Part shown: positions 41,745-51,475 of the stretch, piece after piece
How positions within the stretch are numbered: position 1 is the first letter of the stretch
How the letters are laid out: each line of letters opens with the position of its first letter
Assembly (NCBI GenBank): GCA_964408455.1
Contig: CAYOZN010000030.1
Location: 1 to 64,000 of the forward strand
DNA: 64,000 nt
From: CAYOZN01 sp964408455
GTDB taxonomy: Bacteria > Planctomycetota > Phycisphaerae > UBA1845 > UTPLA1
Direction: 5' to 3'
Notes under the pieces: model-generated
What the model was told of the DNA's origin: nothing
Seen by the model: only the letters and a program-made list of their open reading frames with translations
Databases searched by the model: none
Position numbers and translations under genes: made by a program

Positions 41745-42980
41745 ATGTCAAAACCCGTCATCTTTGCCATGGCGATTGCACTTGTATGCTCGACAAGCGA
41801 CGCGCGGGCCGCGCAACCATCCCGCCCCGAAATCGAAAGTCACCATGCGAATTTTCTGCTGCGGATCACGTGGGATGCCAGCCTGATCAAAATGAGCGAC
41901 CATCTGCTCCACGTCCTGGTCAACAGTTCGAGCGTTCGGGACAAGTCGGTGCGGCACGTCCTGGGCCTGGCGGATGGCGACGCGACCAACGAGCGTGTCA
42001 CTCTGATGCTCGAGATGCTGGACGGCAACACCGATCCATTCGAGCAGGGCACGGCGTTTATTCAGTTGACGGTCGATCTCGATCCAAACCTGCCGCCGAA
42101 GGCCGAACCGACGTTGAAGGCCATTTGTGGCAATCTCGAGGCAGCCCTGCGGCAGATCTGCGAGAGCCCGATGGTCACAATCCGTGAGCGGCTGGCGGAA
42201 TGCAAACGACACCAGCGCGCGCTGGAAACTGAGATGCAGCAGTTGATGGAGACGCAGCGAGCGCTGATCGAGCAATCGGGCGCGGCCGACTTGCGCAGCG
42301 ATGCGACGCTGGAAGGACTCGCCTCGGTCCAGGAGAAACTGCGCTCGCTTCAGATGCAGCGACTTGCGCACGAGGCGCGGCGGACGGCGCTGCTCAACGA
42401 GCTTTCGCAGGCCAGGAAGGGCAGGAGCGAGTTGCAGCGGGCCGGGCGGCCCAGCGGCGAGAGCCCTCGTAACGACGGTGATGCAGGCAGCGGCGACGAT
42501 GTGGACTCGCGCGCGGCGGGAGAACCGGCGATCATCGGCGAACTCCGGGAGCTCGTGAGAATCCGCGAAAAGCAGATGGAACGCATAGAAAGGTTGGTCA
42601 AGGAGGCAACTGCGTCGGAGAACGAGATTATGAGCTGTCGCGAGGCGCTCGCCCACGCGCGGATCAATCTCCTTCAAAAACAACAGGAACTGGCCGAGGG
42701 TGCACCCGGCGATCGGATGAGCGAACTGAACCGGGCGCTGTCAGAAATACAGATGGAAATGGAGGCGGCTCAGGCGCAGATCACGTTTCTCCAGGATGAA
42801 CTCGCAGCCGCAGGTGAACGGCTGAGGATGTCGGCGCAGTACGAAACGGGCGTGTCCATTCGTCTGCCCATGCTGGTGGAACAGCTATCGGAAGCCGCGC
42901 GACAATGTTCAGTGCTGGAGCGCCAGGTCGCCAGCCTGACGTCGCCAAAATTCGAGATCATCGGCGTCAACGGCGAGTAG
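41745..42980 (+). CDS. Exported coiled-coil protein
   Basis: A 411-residue protein starting at ATG 41745, eight bases after AGGAG. The signal peptide (MSKPVIFAMAIALVCSTSDA) is followed by a short folded domain and then long heptad-rich segments (IRERLAECKRHQRALETEMQ, LASVQEKLRSLQMQRLAHEA, MSELNRALSEIQMEMEAAQA). It forms a third gene of the sigma/anti-sigma operon, 51 bases after the previous stop. A signal-sensing or scaffold role is inference. Confidence 0.8.
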   Translation: MSKPVIFAMAIALVCSTSDARAAQPSRPEIESHHANFLLRITWDASLIKMSDHLLHVLVNSSSVRDKSVRHVLGLADGDATNERVTLMLEMLDGNTDPFEQGTAFIQLTVDLDPNLPPKAEPTLKAICGNLEAALRQICESPMVTIRERLAECKRHQRALETEMQQLMETQRALIEQSGAADLRSDATLEGLASVQEKLRSLQMQRLAHEARRTALLNELSQARKGRSELQRAGRPSGESPRNDGDAGSGDDVDSRAAGEPAIIGELRELVRIREKQMERIERLVKEATASENEIMSCREALAHARINLLQKQQELAEGAPGDRMSELNRALSEIQMEMEAAQAQITFLQDELAAAGERLRMSAQYETGVSIRLPMLVEQLSEAARQCSVLERQVASLTSPKFEIIGVNGE

Positions 42981-43053
42981 CACACGGGTCCCGCGCGGGT
43001 AGAATGCCGCGAGATTGTGGCCGCGCACGATCGCCGGTCGCCGGGGCCTGCCG

Positions 43054-43473
43054 ATGAAAACGTTTCGCAAAGAGCTGTGGTTCAATACGCCTGCTCGTCG
43101 CGCATATGTGAACATTACGCCACAGGTGGACGAGGCCCTGCGCGAAAGCGGCATACGCGAGGGCCTCTGCCTTGTGAATGCGATGCACATCTCGGCCAGT
43201 GTGTTCATCAACGACGACGAACGCGGGCTGCATGCCGACTTCGAAAACTGGCTGGAAAACCTGGCGCCGCACGAACCGGTCAGCCAGTATCGTCACAACG
43301 ACACTGGCGAAGACAACGCCGACGCCCATCTGAAGCGCACCATCATGGGGCGGGAAGTCGTGGTCGCCGTGACGGACGGCAAGTTCGACTTCGGGCCGTG
43401 GGAGCAGATCTTCTACGGCGAATTCGACGGCGGCCGCCGAAAGCGGGTACTGGTAAAGATCATCGGCACGTAA
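43054..43473 (+). CDS. YjbQ/UPF0047 family protein
   Basis: A 139-residue protein starting at ATG 43054. The family core is present: CLVNAMHISASVFINDDERG, the segment DFENWLENLAP, YRHNDTGEDNADAHLKRTIM with the conserved His residues, and the final FDFGPWEQIFYGEFDGGRR. YjbQ-type proteins have thiamin-phosphate synthase activity in vitro, and the in vivo role is debated. It lies 73 bases after the coiled-coil gene. A separate start inside the previous gene region is less likely. Confidence 0.88.
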   Translation: MKTFRKELWFNTPARRAYVNITPQVDEALRESGIREGLCLVNAMHISASVFINDDERGLHADFENWLENLAPHEPVSQYRHNDTGEDNADAHLKRTIMGREVVVAVTDGKFDFGPWEQIFYGEFDGGRRKRVLVKIIGT

Positions 43474-43558
43474 AGCGTTGACCGCCACGCCGCCCCGCCG
43501 GGCGCCGCAACGTTGAGGCTGCCCACGTCCGGTCGGTGGCTTCGAGCTATCACGATCA

Positions 43559-44568
43559 TCACGGCTTGTCTGCCGGAATCTCGCGCAGGATGCGAAAGCC
43601 GACCTGCTGGCCAAAGCGCGGGCCTTTGCTGAACGGCTTTCTCTCCATGAGCGGATAGGGCGTCCTGGCGGTCGACGTGCACGCCCATGGTGAAAGCACT
43701 GCCCAGCCGCCGCCGCGCAGCACGTATCCCCGATCCGCAATCGGTTCACCGTCCGGTGGATGACGGCCATCATGCGTACCGGCTGGCTCCTCACCGCGTT
43801 CAATGTCGTGTGCCTCCGCGGCGGCATCTTCGCCCTCGACGCGGGGCTTCGCGGCAACATCGCTCTGCGCGACGCGCGCCCACTCGGCCGCGTTTCCGTG
43901 CATGTCGAACAGCCCCCAGTCGTTGGGCTTGAGTTGAGCCACGCCCGCAGCCCCACGTCCGGCGCGATCCGCCGTCCAGCCATACTCCGGCAGCCGGTCC
44001 GGCGAATCTCCGAACGAGAACAACGTCGTCGTGCCGGCTCGGCAGGCCCGCTCCCATTCGGCCTCCGTGGGTAGTCGATTGGTGATGCCCTCTCGCCGCG
44101 AGAGCTCCCGGCAGAATGACTCGGCCGCCGCGTAGCGGATGTCCACGACCGGCGAATCCGCAGTGGCGGACAGCGGGTCCGGTTCGTGGCCGGTCATGAG
44201 GGCGCGGTACTGATCATTCGTGACTTCGGTGACACACAGAAAATAGGGTCGATCGATCACCACGTCGCGGGCGGGCGCTGAGGCGAAGAGGCGATGCACG
44301 TCGGGGCCCATCCTGTTTCGACGAACCGCATGCCCAGCGTGTTAACTCGTGCCGCTTTCCATACCTCGTCGCGGAGTTTTTCATTTCTGGCGGCGATTTG
44401 TCCCAATTGGCTGGCCGCGGGCAGCCAGATGTCGCGGTCATCAGATTTCAATTCCGCCGCAAGTCGGCCAATTTCGGCCATGGTGGAATCTTCGGGTGGA
44501 GTCTGCGTGATGGCTGCCGCAGAGAGCATCACAATAAGCGCCTGTGTAAACATGGCATGCATCCTCAT
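43559..44568 (-). pseudogene. Frameshifted SUMF1/formylglycine-generating-enzyme-like gene
   Basis: Two overlapping frames together make one SUMF1-family protein. The N-terminal frame (from ATG 44568, or 44553 with a better GAGG site) encodes a signal peptide (FTQALIVMLSAAAI) and a helical lead that reaches VNTLGMRFVE. The next frame starts at ATG 44311 with MGPDVHRLF and carries the catalytic-like domain: YFLCVTEVTNDQYRALM, RLPTEAEWERACRAGTT, YVLRGGGWAV and the Cys region WACTSTAR. In relatives the RFVE segment runs on directly to a PAGxFxMGP motif. That junction is missing and out of frame, so a deletion is likely. A sequencing error is possible. Confidence 0.65.
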
Positions 44569-45161
44569 GAAGTATGAAGCGATGGCAGCTCGACCGCCGA
44601 GCGGCAATTGCCCGGGGCGGCACAACGATGGGCGCGCACCGCGCTCACGCACTCTTCGTCAAATGGGTCAGTGATGCGCGTGAGCGGCGTTTCGATGGCA
44701 CGCTTTAACCAGATTGCTGCGGGGCTTAGGCCGCGGGCGGCCAATTTTGTCGAACGATCAAACGCAGCGACACAAAATCTTGACTTCGCGCCGACACTTT
44801 GGGTAACGTCGGCCTCCAGTGTGGAAAGGATGGAGCAAACGCCTTCCACGCCAGGTAATTCATCCGAGTGGGCGCCATTCTTGGCCAATCAACGGAACAA
44901 CGACGCCAGCAACTGAGCTGATCGCCTGAGCCCCGCGGAGAGGGCGCGCAATTGCCGCATCTCCGCGGAGCCTCCACCATTGCGTTCGCCAGTTTGCACA
45001 TTCTTTTGCGCCGATTGTTCCAGCGATTTGCCCCTGAAGTTTCTTTTCGTTCCGGCGTCCGCGCCCGGCGTGCGCGCCAAATGCCATCCTTTCGTCACCA
45101 CTGCCCCGCAGAGCACGGCGAGCTGTACATCGCCACGGTGTATTCGAAAGGAGCAAATGAC
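44569..45161. other. Long leader region of the first large Cys-rich paralog
   Basis: This 593-base gap has no supported gene. It contains the promoter-like element at 44780-44808 and a GTGGAAAGG/CCTTCCAC hairpin near 44820-44848. The ribosome site AAAGGAG lies before 45162. The arrangement resembles the region before 48585. Confidence 0.55.
44780..44808 (+). promoter_or_regulatory. Promoter-like element shared by the two paralogs (copy 1)
   Basis: TTGACT at 44780-44785, a 17-base spacer and GTAACG at 44803-44808. It is followed by CCAGTGTGGAAAG, as in the second copy. The matching copy (48217-48245) precedes the paralogous gene. The conserved block is about 55-60 bases long, with an mRNA leader of about 350 bases. 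Confidence 0.5.
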
Positions 45162-47996
45162 ATGCGTAAGACACGAACGATATTGTGCGGCGGCCTGTTG
45201 ACCGCGCTGCTGTGTTGTCCGGCGGACGCCGGAGAAACGAACGATGCACTCGCTCCCCGCGCAAGTGTGCTCGCGGTCGACGCGGAGCTTGAAGTGAACT
45301 TTCTGGAATTCGGGCTGCCTGAGGGTGAGGGCCCATCTCCTCGTGGCGTATGCGGAACCACCGTGTACAGCGGTGCACTGGTCTCCGGCGCGAACGTCGA
45401 AATGACGCCGGTCGGCAGCCCCGATCAGAATATGGGAGACACCGTAACCCTTGCCGGCGTCGAGCGGGAGATCTGCGAAGTAACGGTAACCATCGCCGCG
45501 CTCAGTAATGTTCCCGCTGACATTACGATGACTCTTTGGACGGATTGTCCGGTCGTTGGCAACCAGACCGGGCCGCCGGTGGGAAACTGCGGTGCAAACC
45601 TGAACGCCTCGATCATTCCCGGCTCAACGATCACCGTGAACTGGGTCCCCGCCACCCCGGGCGTTTTTGAAACGGTCACATTCACGTATGCCACGCCGGT
45701 GCTGGTCAAAGGAAACGACGTGACGCTGATGTTTCACGCCAGTCGCCCGGCCATCTTCTTTTCAACCGATGCCCCTGCCACGGTGGGCTCCTCCGCCAAT
45801 ACGTATATTCGATGCAGCAGCAGCGCGGCCAACAACGGATGTGGCCGTCTGGGCGGAGCCGGAAATCCCGGTTTGTTGATCCAGGCCGTTGCCCAGCTTG
45901 GCGTGGGCGCATGCTGCCTCGGCGATGCCACCTGCGTGGAAGTGGCAGGATCACAATGTTCGGTCATGGGCGGCAACTTCCTAGGCGAGGGCTCCCTGTG
46001 CACGAACCTCGGGCCGAACGGCTGTCAGGGCGCATGCTGCGGGACGGCGTTGGCCTGCCAGACGAGCTCGCGTGATGCGTGTTTGGCCGCCGGCGGCATT
46101 TTCTTCGGCGCCACGACTGAATGCAGTACCGACTTGCCGAACGGCTGCGTCGGCGCCTGCTGTGCAGCCGACGGGTCGTGCACCGACGTCAGCGAAGACG
46201 ATTGTGTCGCCTCCGGCGGCACGTTCACGGATTTGGCGACCAACTGCGCCGAGGGGCCCTGCCTCGGGGCCTGCTGTGCACCGGACGGCAGCTGCACCGA
46301 AGTGGATAGTGTGACCTGTGCCGCGAGCGGCGGCGTTTTCCAGGGGCTCAGCATCAGTTGTGCCTCTGTCGTTTGTTTCATTCAGCAGGAATGCATGGAG
46401 GGCGGCAGCGGACAGCTGCCCGATAACGGGGCCCATGGAGCTGGCGGCGTTCTGGCGCTCACGTCGGATCTGAATCCACAGTTCGGCTTCCGCGGCGCCG
46501 ACAACTTCACGCCGACCACCGACGGGACGATCACCTCGGTGCGCTGGTGGGGCCTGCATCGCGATCTGGCCGCGGGTACCCCCTGTGCCGTTCAATCCGG
46601 CGACTCGTCGGACAACTTCACCATCACGTTCTGGTCCAACCTGCTCGATCTGCCTGATCAGGTGATCGCGTCTTTCGCGGTGACGCCGACCGTCGAGGAC
46701 ACCGGCAATCCCCTGCTCGGCCACACCACGTGGCGCTACGAGGCGACGCTGCCCGGCCTCGGCTTTGCCGTCGAGGCCAACACTTGTTACTGGATACAAA
46801 TCGCCAACAACACGTCCGGCGCGTGCGGCTGGCTGTGGCTCACGGCCCCGGCCGGCGATCTCAAGTCGGCCCAGAGCACCGCGGCATCGGGTCCGTACGT
46901 TGCCGGCGACGAGCTGGACCACGATCAAGGGGCCTGTGTCGACCTTCAGATCAATGCCGACGGATGCGACAGCGACATCGAGCCGCAGCGGGCCTGCTGC
47001 CCGCCTCCCGGACAGGGTGGCTGTCAGGACCTTGCCCCGAGCGCCTGCGTCGCCATCAACGGCATCGTGGGCGCTGCGGACTCCGTCTGCACGGCGGCGA
47101 GCTGCGACGGCGCATGCTGCGTCTCCGACGGCCAGGGCGGCTTCAATTGTTCGATTACGCCGGAAATCACCTGCTTCGACAACGGCGGCGTGTGGAACGG
47201 CGCATTCAGCACCTGCGAGTCGCAGCCGTGCTCGGGCGCGTGCTGCCTGTTTGACGGCACTTGCAACGAAGGCGTATCACTAATCTCCTGTGCGAACTTC
47301 CCTCCGGCCGGCGGCGTCTATCACGGCGGCCTGACGTGCGCGGACGTGAACTGCGGCGCGGCGCTGATCTGCGACGCGACGCCGATCGACTGCGGCGCTT
47401 CGACGACCGTCGACAACTCGGCCCTGGCGTCAAATCCCACGCCGCCGGTACAGCCGGTCACGCAAAGCTGCTTCGGCGGGGCGCCGGCGGTGGGACCGGG
47501 GGCCTTCTGGCTGCGATTCACGGGGACCGGCGATGACGTGCAGGTGTCGCTGTGTAACAGCGATGTGAGCGACACTATCGTGTCGGTCTATACGCGCGCC
47601 GGCGATCCAGGGATTGAGTGCGTGAATGTGACCGATGCCGACGAAGTGGCCTGCAACGAAGACCTGTGCGCCGCCTTGTCCGAAGTGTGCGTACCAGCCA
47701 CGGTGTCGGGCCAGACGTACTGGGTGCTCGTGAGTTCGTTCGACGCAAACTCCGTCGGGTCCATCCAGGTGGACATCACGTGCCCGTGCCCGTTCGCCTG
47801 CGATTGTGTCGGCGACGGGAACGGCGACGGCCTTTTGACCGGCGCAGACGTCCAGGCGTTCGTCGATTGCGCGATCGGCGGCAGCGCTTCGGAATTCTGC
47901 GATTGTGCCGACGCCGATGACGACGGCGACATCGACGAGGTGGACGCCGGCCTCTACGCGGAAGAGATCGTGAACAGCAGCGGGCAGTGCGAATAG
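45162..47996 (+). CDS. Large exported Cys-rich protein with dockerin-like C-terminus (paralog 1)
   Basis: A 944-residue protein starting at ATG 45162 with AAGGAG nine bases upstream and a signal peptide (LCGGLLTALLCCPADA). A beta-rich N-terminal domain (about residues 60-245) precedes four GACC Cys repeats (about 246-405). Each runs GACC-x4-C-x6-C-x3-GG-x-F-x-G-x5-C in rough form. A DNF-type domain (WWGLHRDLAAGTPCAV) follows, then a second Cys-rich module (FNCSITPEITCFDNGGVWNG) and a PPC-like domain (YWVLVSSFDANSVGSIQVD). The C-terminus is dockerin-like (GDGNGDGLLTGADVQAFVD). It is a predicted surface or matrix protein with many disulfides. The role is unknown. Confidence 0.85.
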   Translation: MRKTRTILCGGLLTALLCCPADAGETNDALAPRASVLAVDAELEVNFLEFGLPEGEGPSPRGVCGTTVYSGALVSGANVEMTPVGSPDQNMGDTVTLAGVEREICEVTVTIAALSNVPADITMTLWTDCPVVGNQTGPPVGNCGANLNASIIPGSTITVNWVPATPGVFETVTFTYATPVLVKGNDVTLMFHASRPAIFFSTDAPATVGSSANTYIRCSSSAANNGCGRLGGAGNPGLLIQAVAQLGVGACCLGDATCVEVAGSQCSVMGGNFLGEGSLCTNLGPNGCQGACCGTALACQTSSRDACLAAGGIFFGATTECSTDLPNGCVGACCAADGSCTDVSEDDCVASGGTFTDLATNCAEGPCLGACCAPDGSCTEVDSVTCAASGGVFQGLSISCASVVCFIQQECMEGGSGQLPDNGAHGAGGVLALTSDLNPQFGFRGADNFTPTTDGTITSVRWWGLHRDLAAGTPCAVQSGDSSDNFTITFWSNLLDLPDQVIASFAVTPTVEDTGNPLLGHTTWRYEATLPGLGFAVEANTCYWIQIANNTSGACGWLWLTAPAGDLKSAQSTAASGPYVAGDELDHDQGACVDLQINADGCDSDIEPQRACCPPPGQGGCQDLAPSACVAINGIVGAADSVCTAASCDGACCVSDGQGGFNCSITPEITCFDNGGVWNGAFSTCESQPCSGACCLFDGTCNEGVSLISCANFPPAGGVYHGGLTCADVNCGAALICDATPIDCGASTTVDNSALASNPTPPVQPVTQSCFGGAPAVGPGAFWLRFTGTGDDVQVSLCNSDVSDTIVSVYTRAGDPGIECVNVTDADEVACNEDLCAALSEVCVPATVSGQTYWVLVSSFDANSVGSIQVDITCPCPFACDCVGDGNGDGLLTGADVQAFVDCAIGGSASEFCDCADADDDGDIDEVDAGLYAEEIVNSSGQCE

Positions 47997-48036
47997 CACG
48001 CCCGGCCTTTCGTAATACTCCTTCCTAATGCATGAC

Positions 48037-48068
48037 GGCCCCCGGTAGCCTGAGCGCGACCGGGGGCC
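48037..48068 (+). terminator. GC-rich hairpin after paralog 1
   Basis: GGCCCCCGGT (48037-48046) pairs perfectly with ACCGGGGGCC (48059-48068) around a 12-base loop, 41 bases past the stop. A weak U-run follows, so termination may need assistance. Confidence 0.55.
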
Positions 48069-48584
48069 GCGGCGTTTAAGAGCAATGCAGGGCAGGCGGG
48101 TATGAAGCAAAACGGCTCTGCATCGCCAGCACGCTGCCGCAATGCCGCCTTTCCGACCCGTTTTTGTGGCCGTGGCGTGCCCCTTGGGGATTGCCGCCAG
48201 TCGGCGTGCAAAAACCTTGACATGAAACTCGCGTTTTAGTTAACGTCACCAGTCAGGTGTGGAAAGTAGGGACCAACGTGATTCATCCACGCCAAGGGTA
48301 GGGGTGCTTTCTTCGGGCGACATTCTGGCGCTCTGAAATCGAAAAAAGCGCGAAAGCAGAACGCAATCCTGAGTTTGCGCGCATTTGGCGCACGAATCGG
48401 CGTTCGATTTCCAGTCGGCAGTTCGCCGTCACTTCAAATCCGTCCAGGAACACCTCGTCACTCTCGACAAGTCAGTGCTGTCATTCGTACGGCACGGGCG
48501 GCCGTTGCGACGTGATGCGCTTCCGAAGTCTGGGAGCGACGTCGCTTGGTCGGGCCAATGCCGGAAGCAAAAGGAGAATTCCAG
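48069..48584. other. Leader region of the second paralog
   Basis: This stretch holds the promoter-like copy at 48217-48245, the GAAGCAAAACGGC-type repeat near 48104 and the AAGGAG site before 48585. No gene is supported. Confidence 0.5.
48217..48245 (+). promoter_or_regulatory. Promoter-like element shared by the two paralogs (copy 2)
   Basis: TTGACA at 48217-48222, a 17-base spacer and TTAACG at 48240-48245. It is followed by AACGTC-like and CAGGTGTGGAAAG sequence, as in copy 1. Both copies sit about 340-350 bases before the start codon. Confidence 0.5.
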
Positions 48585-51305
48585 ATGTGGATGAGCCGAG
48601 GGATTGTGTGGGGTATCGCAGCGTGCCTCTGTTGCTGGGCTTGTGCGGACCAGGTCAAAGCAGATCAGGAGTCGGACTTCGGTGTAGCAGAGATCGAAAC
48701 CGAAGAGGCATTTGCCGAACCAGCGCAGCCTGCCGGGCCTCCCGCGCCGCGCGGCGTGTGTGGAACTGTGATCTTTGAAGCATCGCCGACCGGCCCCGCT
48801 GCCACCGGCGGCGAGATCACGCTGACCACGCAGCCTGATCAGTTTCTGGGCGACGAAGTCAATCTGGCGGGCACCGAGCGGGAAATCTGCGAGATTACGG
48901 TACTGGTGCGAACAACACTTTCGTCGGGCTCGTTGGACCCTCGCACCCTGACGATGCACATCTGGAGTCAGTGTCCGGCATCGGGCGCCGACGCGGCCCT
49001 GGGTACCTGCGGCGCCAATCCGAATGCGAGCCTGATCGCCACCACTTCTACCGTCTGGACGCCGACCGCGGTCACGACCTATGAGCCCGCGGTTTTTACA
49101 TTTAATCCGCCGGTGCTCGTACCGAACACGATTTCGGTGATGCTCAAGGTCGAGAATATCGCCACGCCGATTCGGACGTCCTGTTGCGTGGATTCGGTTC
49201 CATCCATCGGCACGTCAACCGATTGGTTCATTCGTTGCGGAGCCGGTGGCGCAACGACCACCAACGGTTGCAATCGCAATTTTACGGGCAGCGACATCAT
49301 GGCCATGGAAATTCAGGCCGTGGCGCAGCTCGGTGTGGGCAAATGCTGCTTCCCCGATGATACCTGTCAGAATCTGACCGGCTCCGCCTGTTCCGTCGCC
49401 GGCGGCGCGTTTGGCGGCGAGGGAACGACATGCGACACCGGCTGCCCGGGAGCGTGCTGCCTGCCGGATGGCACCTGCCAGTCCTTGTCCGCGTCGGCAT
49501 GCTCTTCGGCCGGCGGCACATACTTTGGCGCATTGACCGACTGCGCCGACATCGAACCGTGCGGCGGCGCGTGCTGCCAGTTGGATGGCAGCTGCGCAGT
49601 AACCACTCAAATCGGATGCGTATCGGATGGCGCAGGCTTCCAGGGCTACGGCACCAACTGCACCACGGTGAACTGCGCAACCGTTCAATTCTGCGGCACC
49701 GGCTTCTCGGGCGCGCCGACGGACTTTCAAGGGCACGAGCCGAATATCATTGCCACCGTGTCAGACCTGAACCCGACCTTCGGGATCTTCCGCGCGGCCG
49801 ACAACTTCACGGCGGCCGCCGATGACACGATCACGGCCATCAGCTGGTGGGGCTATTATCGCCAGCATTCACCCGCCCTTGACGCCTGTAACCCTCAGAG
49901 CGGCGACACGCCCGACGACTTCACCGTGACGATTTATGAAAACCTGCTCGATCTGCCGGCGTCCGATGTCCCGGCGCTGGCGAGTTTCTCGGTCAATCCG
50001 ACCAAGACCAGCACCACGGTGCTGGTGAGCGGTCGTCTTTCTCACAAGTATGAGGCGGTTCTGCCGCAGGGCGTGCCGGTGGCGGCGAATACCTGCTACT
50101 GGATTTCAATCGTCAACAACACGAGCGGCGTGTGCCATTGGCTGTGGCAGACGGCGCCCACGAGCGACGGCTTGAGCGCAAACAATGGCAACGCCTCCGG
50201 ACCGTTCGCGAGCAGCGACCAGGAACTGTATGACCTGGCGTTTTGCCTGGACATCGAGATTCTGCCGGATGGCTGCAACAGCGACATCGAGCCGGCGCGA
50301 GCCTGTTGCCCGCCGCCGGGCGCCGGGGGATGTCAGGAAGTGGGCCCCAGCACCTGCGTAGCCATGGGCGGTCTGATCGGCGGTCCCGACTCGGTGTGTA
50401 CGCCGACGTCCTGCGACGGCGCATGCTGTGTCTCCGACGGCCAGGGCGGCTTCAATTGCTCGATCACGCCGGAAAGCACCTGCTTCGATAACGGCGGCAT
50501 CTGGAATGGCGCCTTCAGCACCTGCGAATCGCAGCCGTGCTCCGGTGCATGCTGCCTCTTTGACGGCACCTGCAATGAAGGCGTGTCCCTGATCACCTGT
50601 GCCGAATTCCCCCCTGCCGGCGGCGTCTATCACGGCGGGCTGACGTGTGCAGAATTGAACTGCGGCGCGCCGCTCATCTGCGACGCCTCCACGGTAGCGT
50701 GCGGCGGTTCCACCACAGTGGACAACACGGCGCTTGCGTCAAATGCCGCCCCTCCGGTGCAGCCAGTCACGCAGAGCTGCTTCGGCGGCGGGGCCGCTGT
50801 GGGTGTCGGCGCCTTCTGGGTGAGCTTTGTGGGCGATGGCCAGGACGTGAAAGTCTCGCTCTGCAACAGCGAAGTGGCCGACACCGTACTGTCGGTGTAT
50901 ACGCGGGCTGACAACAATTGTGCCGCTGTGGTCGATGCCGACGAAGTGGCATGCAGTGAGGACGTTGCCGGCTGCGGTAGCGGACTGCTGTCGGAAGTCT
51001 GCGTGCCCGCCAGCGTGGTTGGCCAGACTTACTGGGTCCTGGTCAGCTCCTTCGATGCGAACTCGGCGGGAACGATCCAGGTCGACATCACCTGCCCGTG
51101 CGAAGATTGCGGCACGTGCCCCGGCGACGTCTCCGGTGACAACACCAGGGACGGCATAGATGTGCAGGCGTTCGTCGATTGCGCTCTGGGCCTGAGCCAG
51201 GATTGCGGATGCGCAGACCTGGATTCGGACAACGACATCGACGAGGTAGACGGCGCGCTACTGGCTGACGAACTCGTCAATGTCACCGGCGCATGCCCTC
51301 CGTAA
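48585..51305 (+). CDS. Large exported Cys-rich protein with dockerin-like C-terminus (paralog 2)
   Basis: A 906-residue protein starting at ATG 48585, eight bases after AGGAG. The signal peptide is IVWGIAACLCCWACADQVKA. The architecture matches the upstream protein: N-terminal domain, three GACC-type Cys repeats (about residues 250-368), DNF-type domain (ISWWGYYRQHSPALDAC), the same second Cys-rich module (FNCSITPESTCFDNGGIWNG), PPC-like domain and a dockerin-like tail (GDVSGDNTRDGIDVQAFVD). The module encoded at about 50410-50640 is nearly identical to that at 47110-47340, with mostly silent differences. The function is unknown. Confidence 0.85.
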   Translation: MWMSRGIVWGIAACLCCWACADQVKADQESDFGVAEIETEEAFAEPAQPAGPPAPRGVCGTVIFEASPTGPAATGGEITLTTQPDQFLGDEVNLAGTEREICEITVLVRTTLSSGSLDPRTLTMHIWSQCPASGADAALGTCGANPNASLIATTSTVWTPTAVTTYEPAVFTFNPPVLVPNTISVMLKVENIATPIRTSCCVDSVPSIGTSTDWFIRCGAGGATTTNGCNRNFTGSDIMAMEIQAVAQLGVGKCCFPDDTCQNLTGSACSVAGGAFGGEGTTCDTGCPGACCLPDGTCQSLSASACSSAGGTYFGALTDCADIEPCGGACCQLDGSCAVTTQIGCVSDGAGFQGYGTNCTTVNCATVQFCGTGFSGAPTDFQGHEPNIIATVSDLNPTFGIFRAADNFTAAADDTITAISWWGYYRQHSPALDACNPQSGDTPDDFTVTIYENLLDLPASDVPALASFSVNPTKTSTTVLVSGRLSHKYEAVLPQGVPVAANTCYWISIVNNTSGVCHWLWQTAPTSDGLSANNGNASGPFASSDQELYDLAFCLDIEILPDGCNSDIEPARACCPPPGAGGCQEVGPSTCVAMGGLIGGPDSVCTPTSCDGACCVSDGQGGFNCSITPESTCFDNGGIWNGAFSTCESQPCSGACCLFDGTCNEGVSLITCAEFPPAGGVYHGGLTCAELNCGAPLICDASTVACGGSTTVDNTALASNAAPPVQPVTQSCFGGGAAVGVGAFWVSFVGDGQDVKVSLCNSEVADTVLSVYTRADNNCAAVVDADEVACSEDVAGCGSGLLSEVCVPASVVGQTYWVLVSSFDANSAGTIQVDITCPCEDCGTCPGDVSGDNTRDGIDVQAFVDCALGLSQDCGCADLDSDNDIDEVDGALLADELVNVTGACPP

Positions 51306-51363
51306 CGTCGGATCATTCATCTCCGGCAATGCGTCCGGCGATGGCATTTGCCTTGAATCAATC

Positions 51364-51392
51364 GGCCCCCGGAGTGACCTGCTCCGGGGGCC
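51364..51392 (+). terminator. GC-rich hairpin after paralog 2
   Basis: GGCCCCCGGAG (51364-51374) pairs perfectly with CTCCGGGGGCC (51382-51392) around a 7-base loop, followed by GTTTCCGTTT. It shares the GGCCCCCGG core with the hairpin after paralog 1. Confidence 0.6.
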
Positions 51393-51475
51393 GTTTCCGT
51401 TTCAGCAATCCCTGGGATGCCGCGCTCGCACGAAGTTTCGAGCCCGGTTGCCGCGCAATGCCGTGCCCCCCGGTC

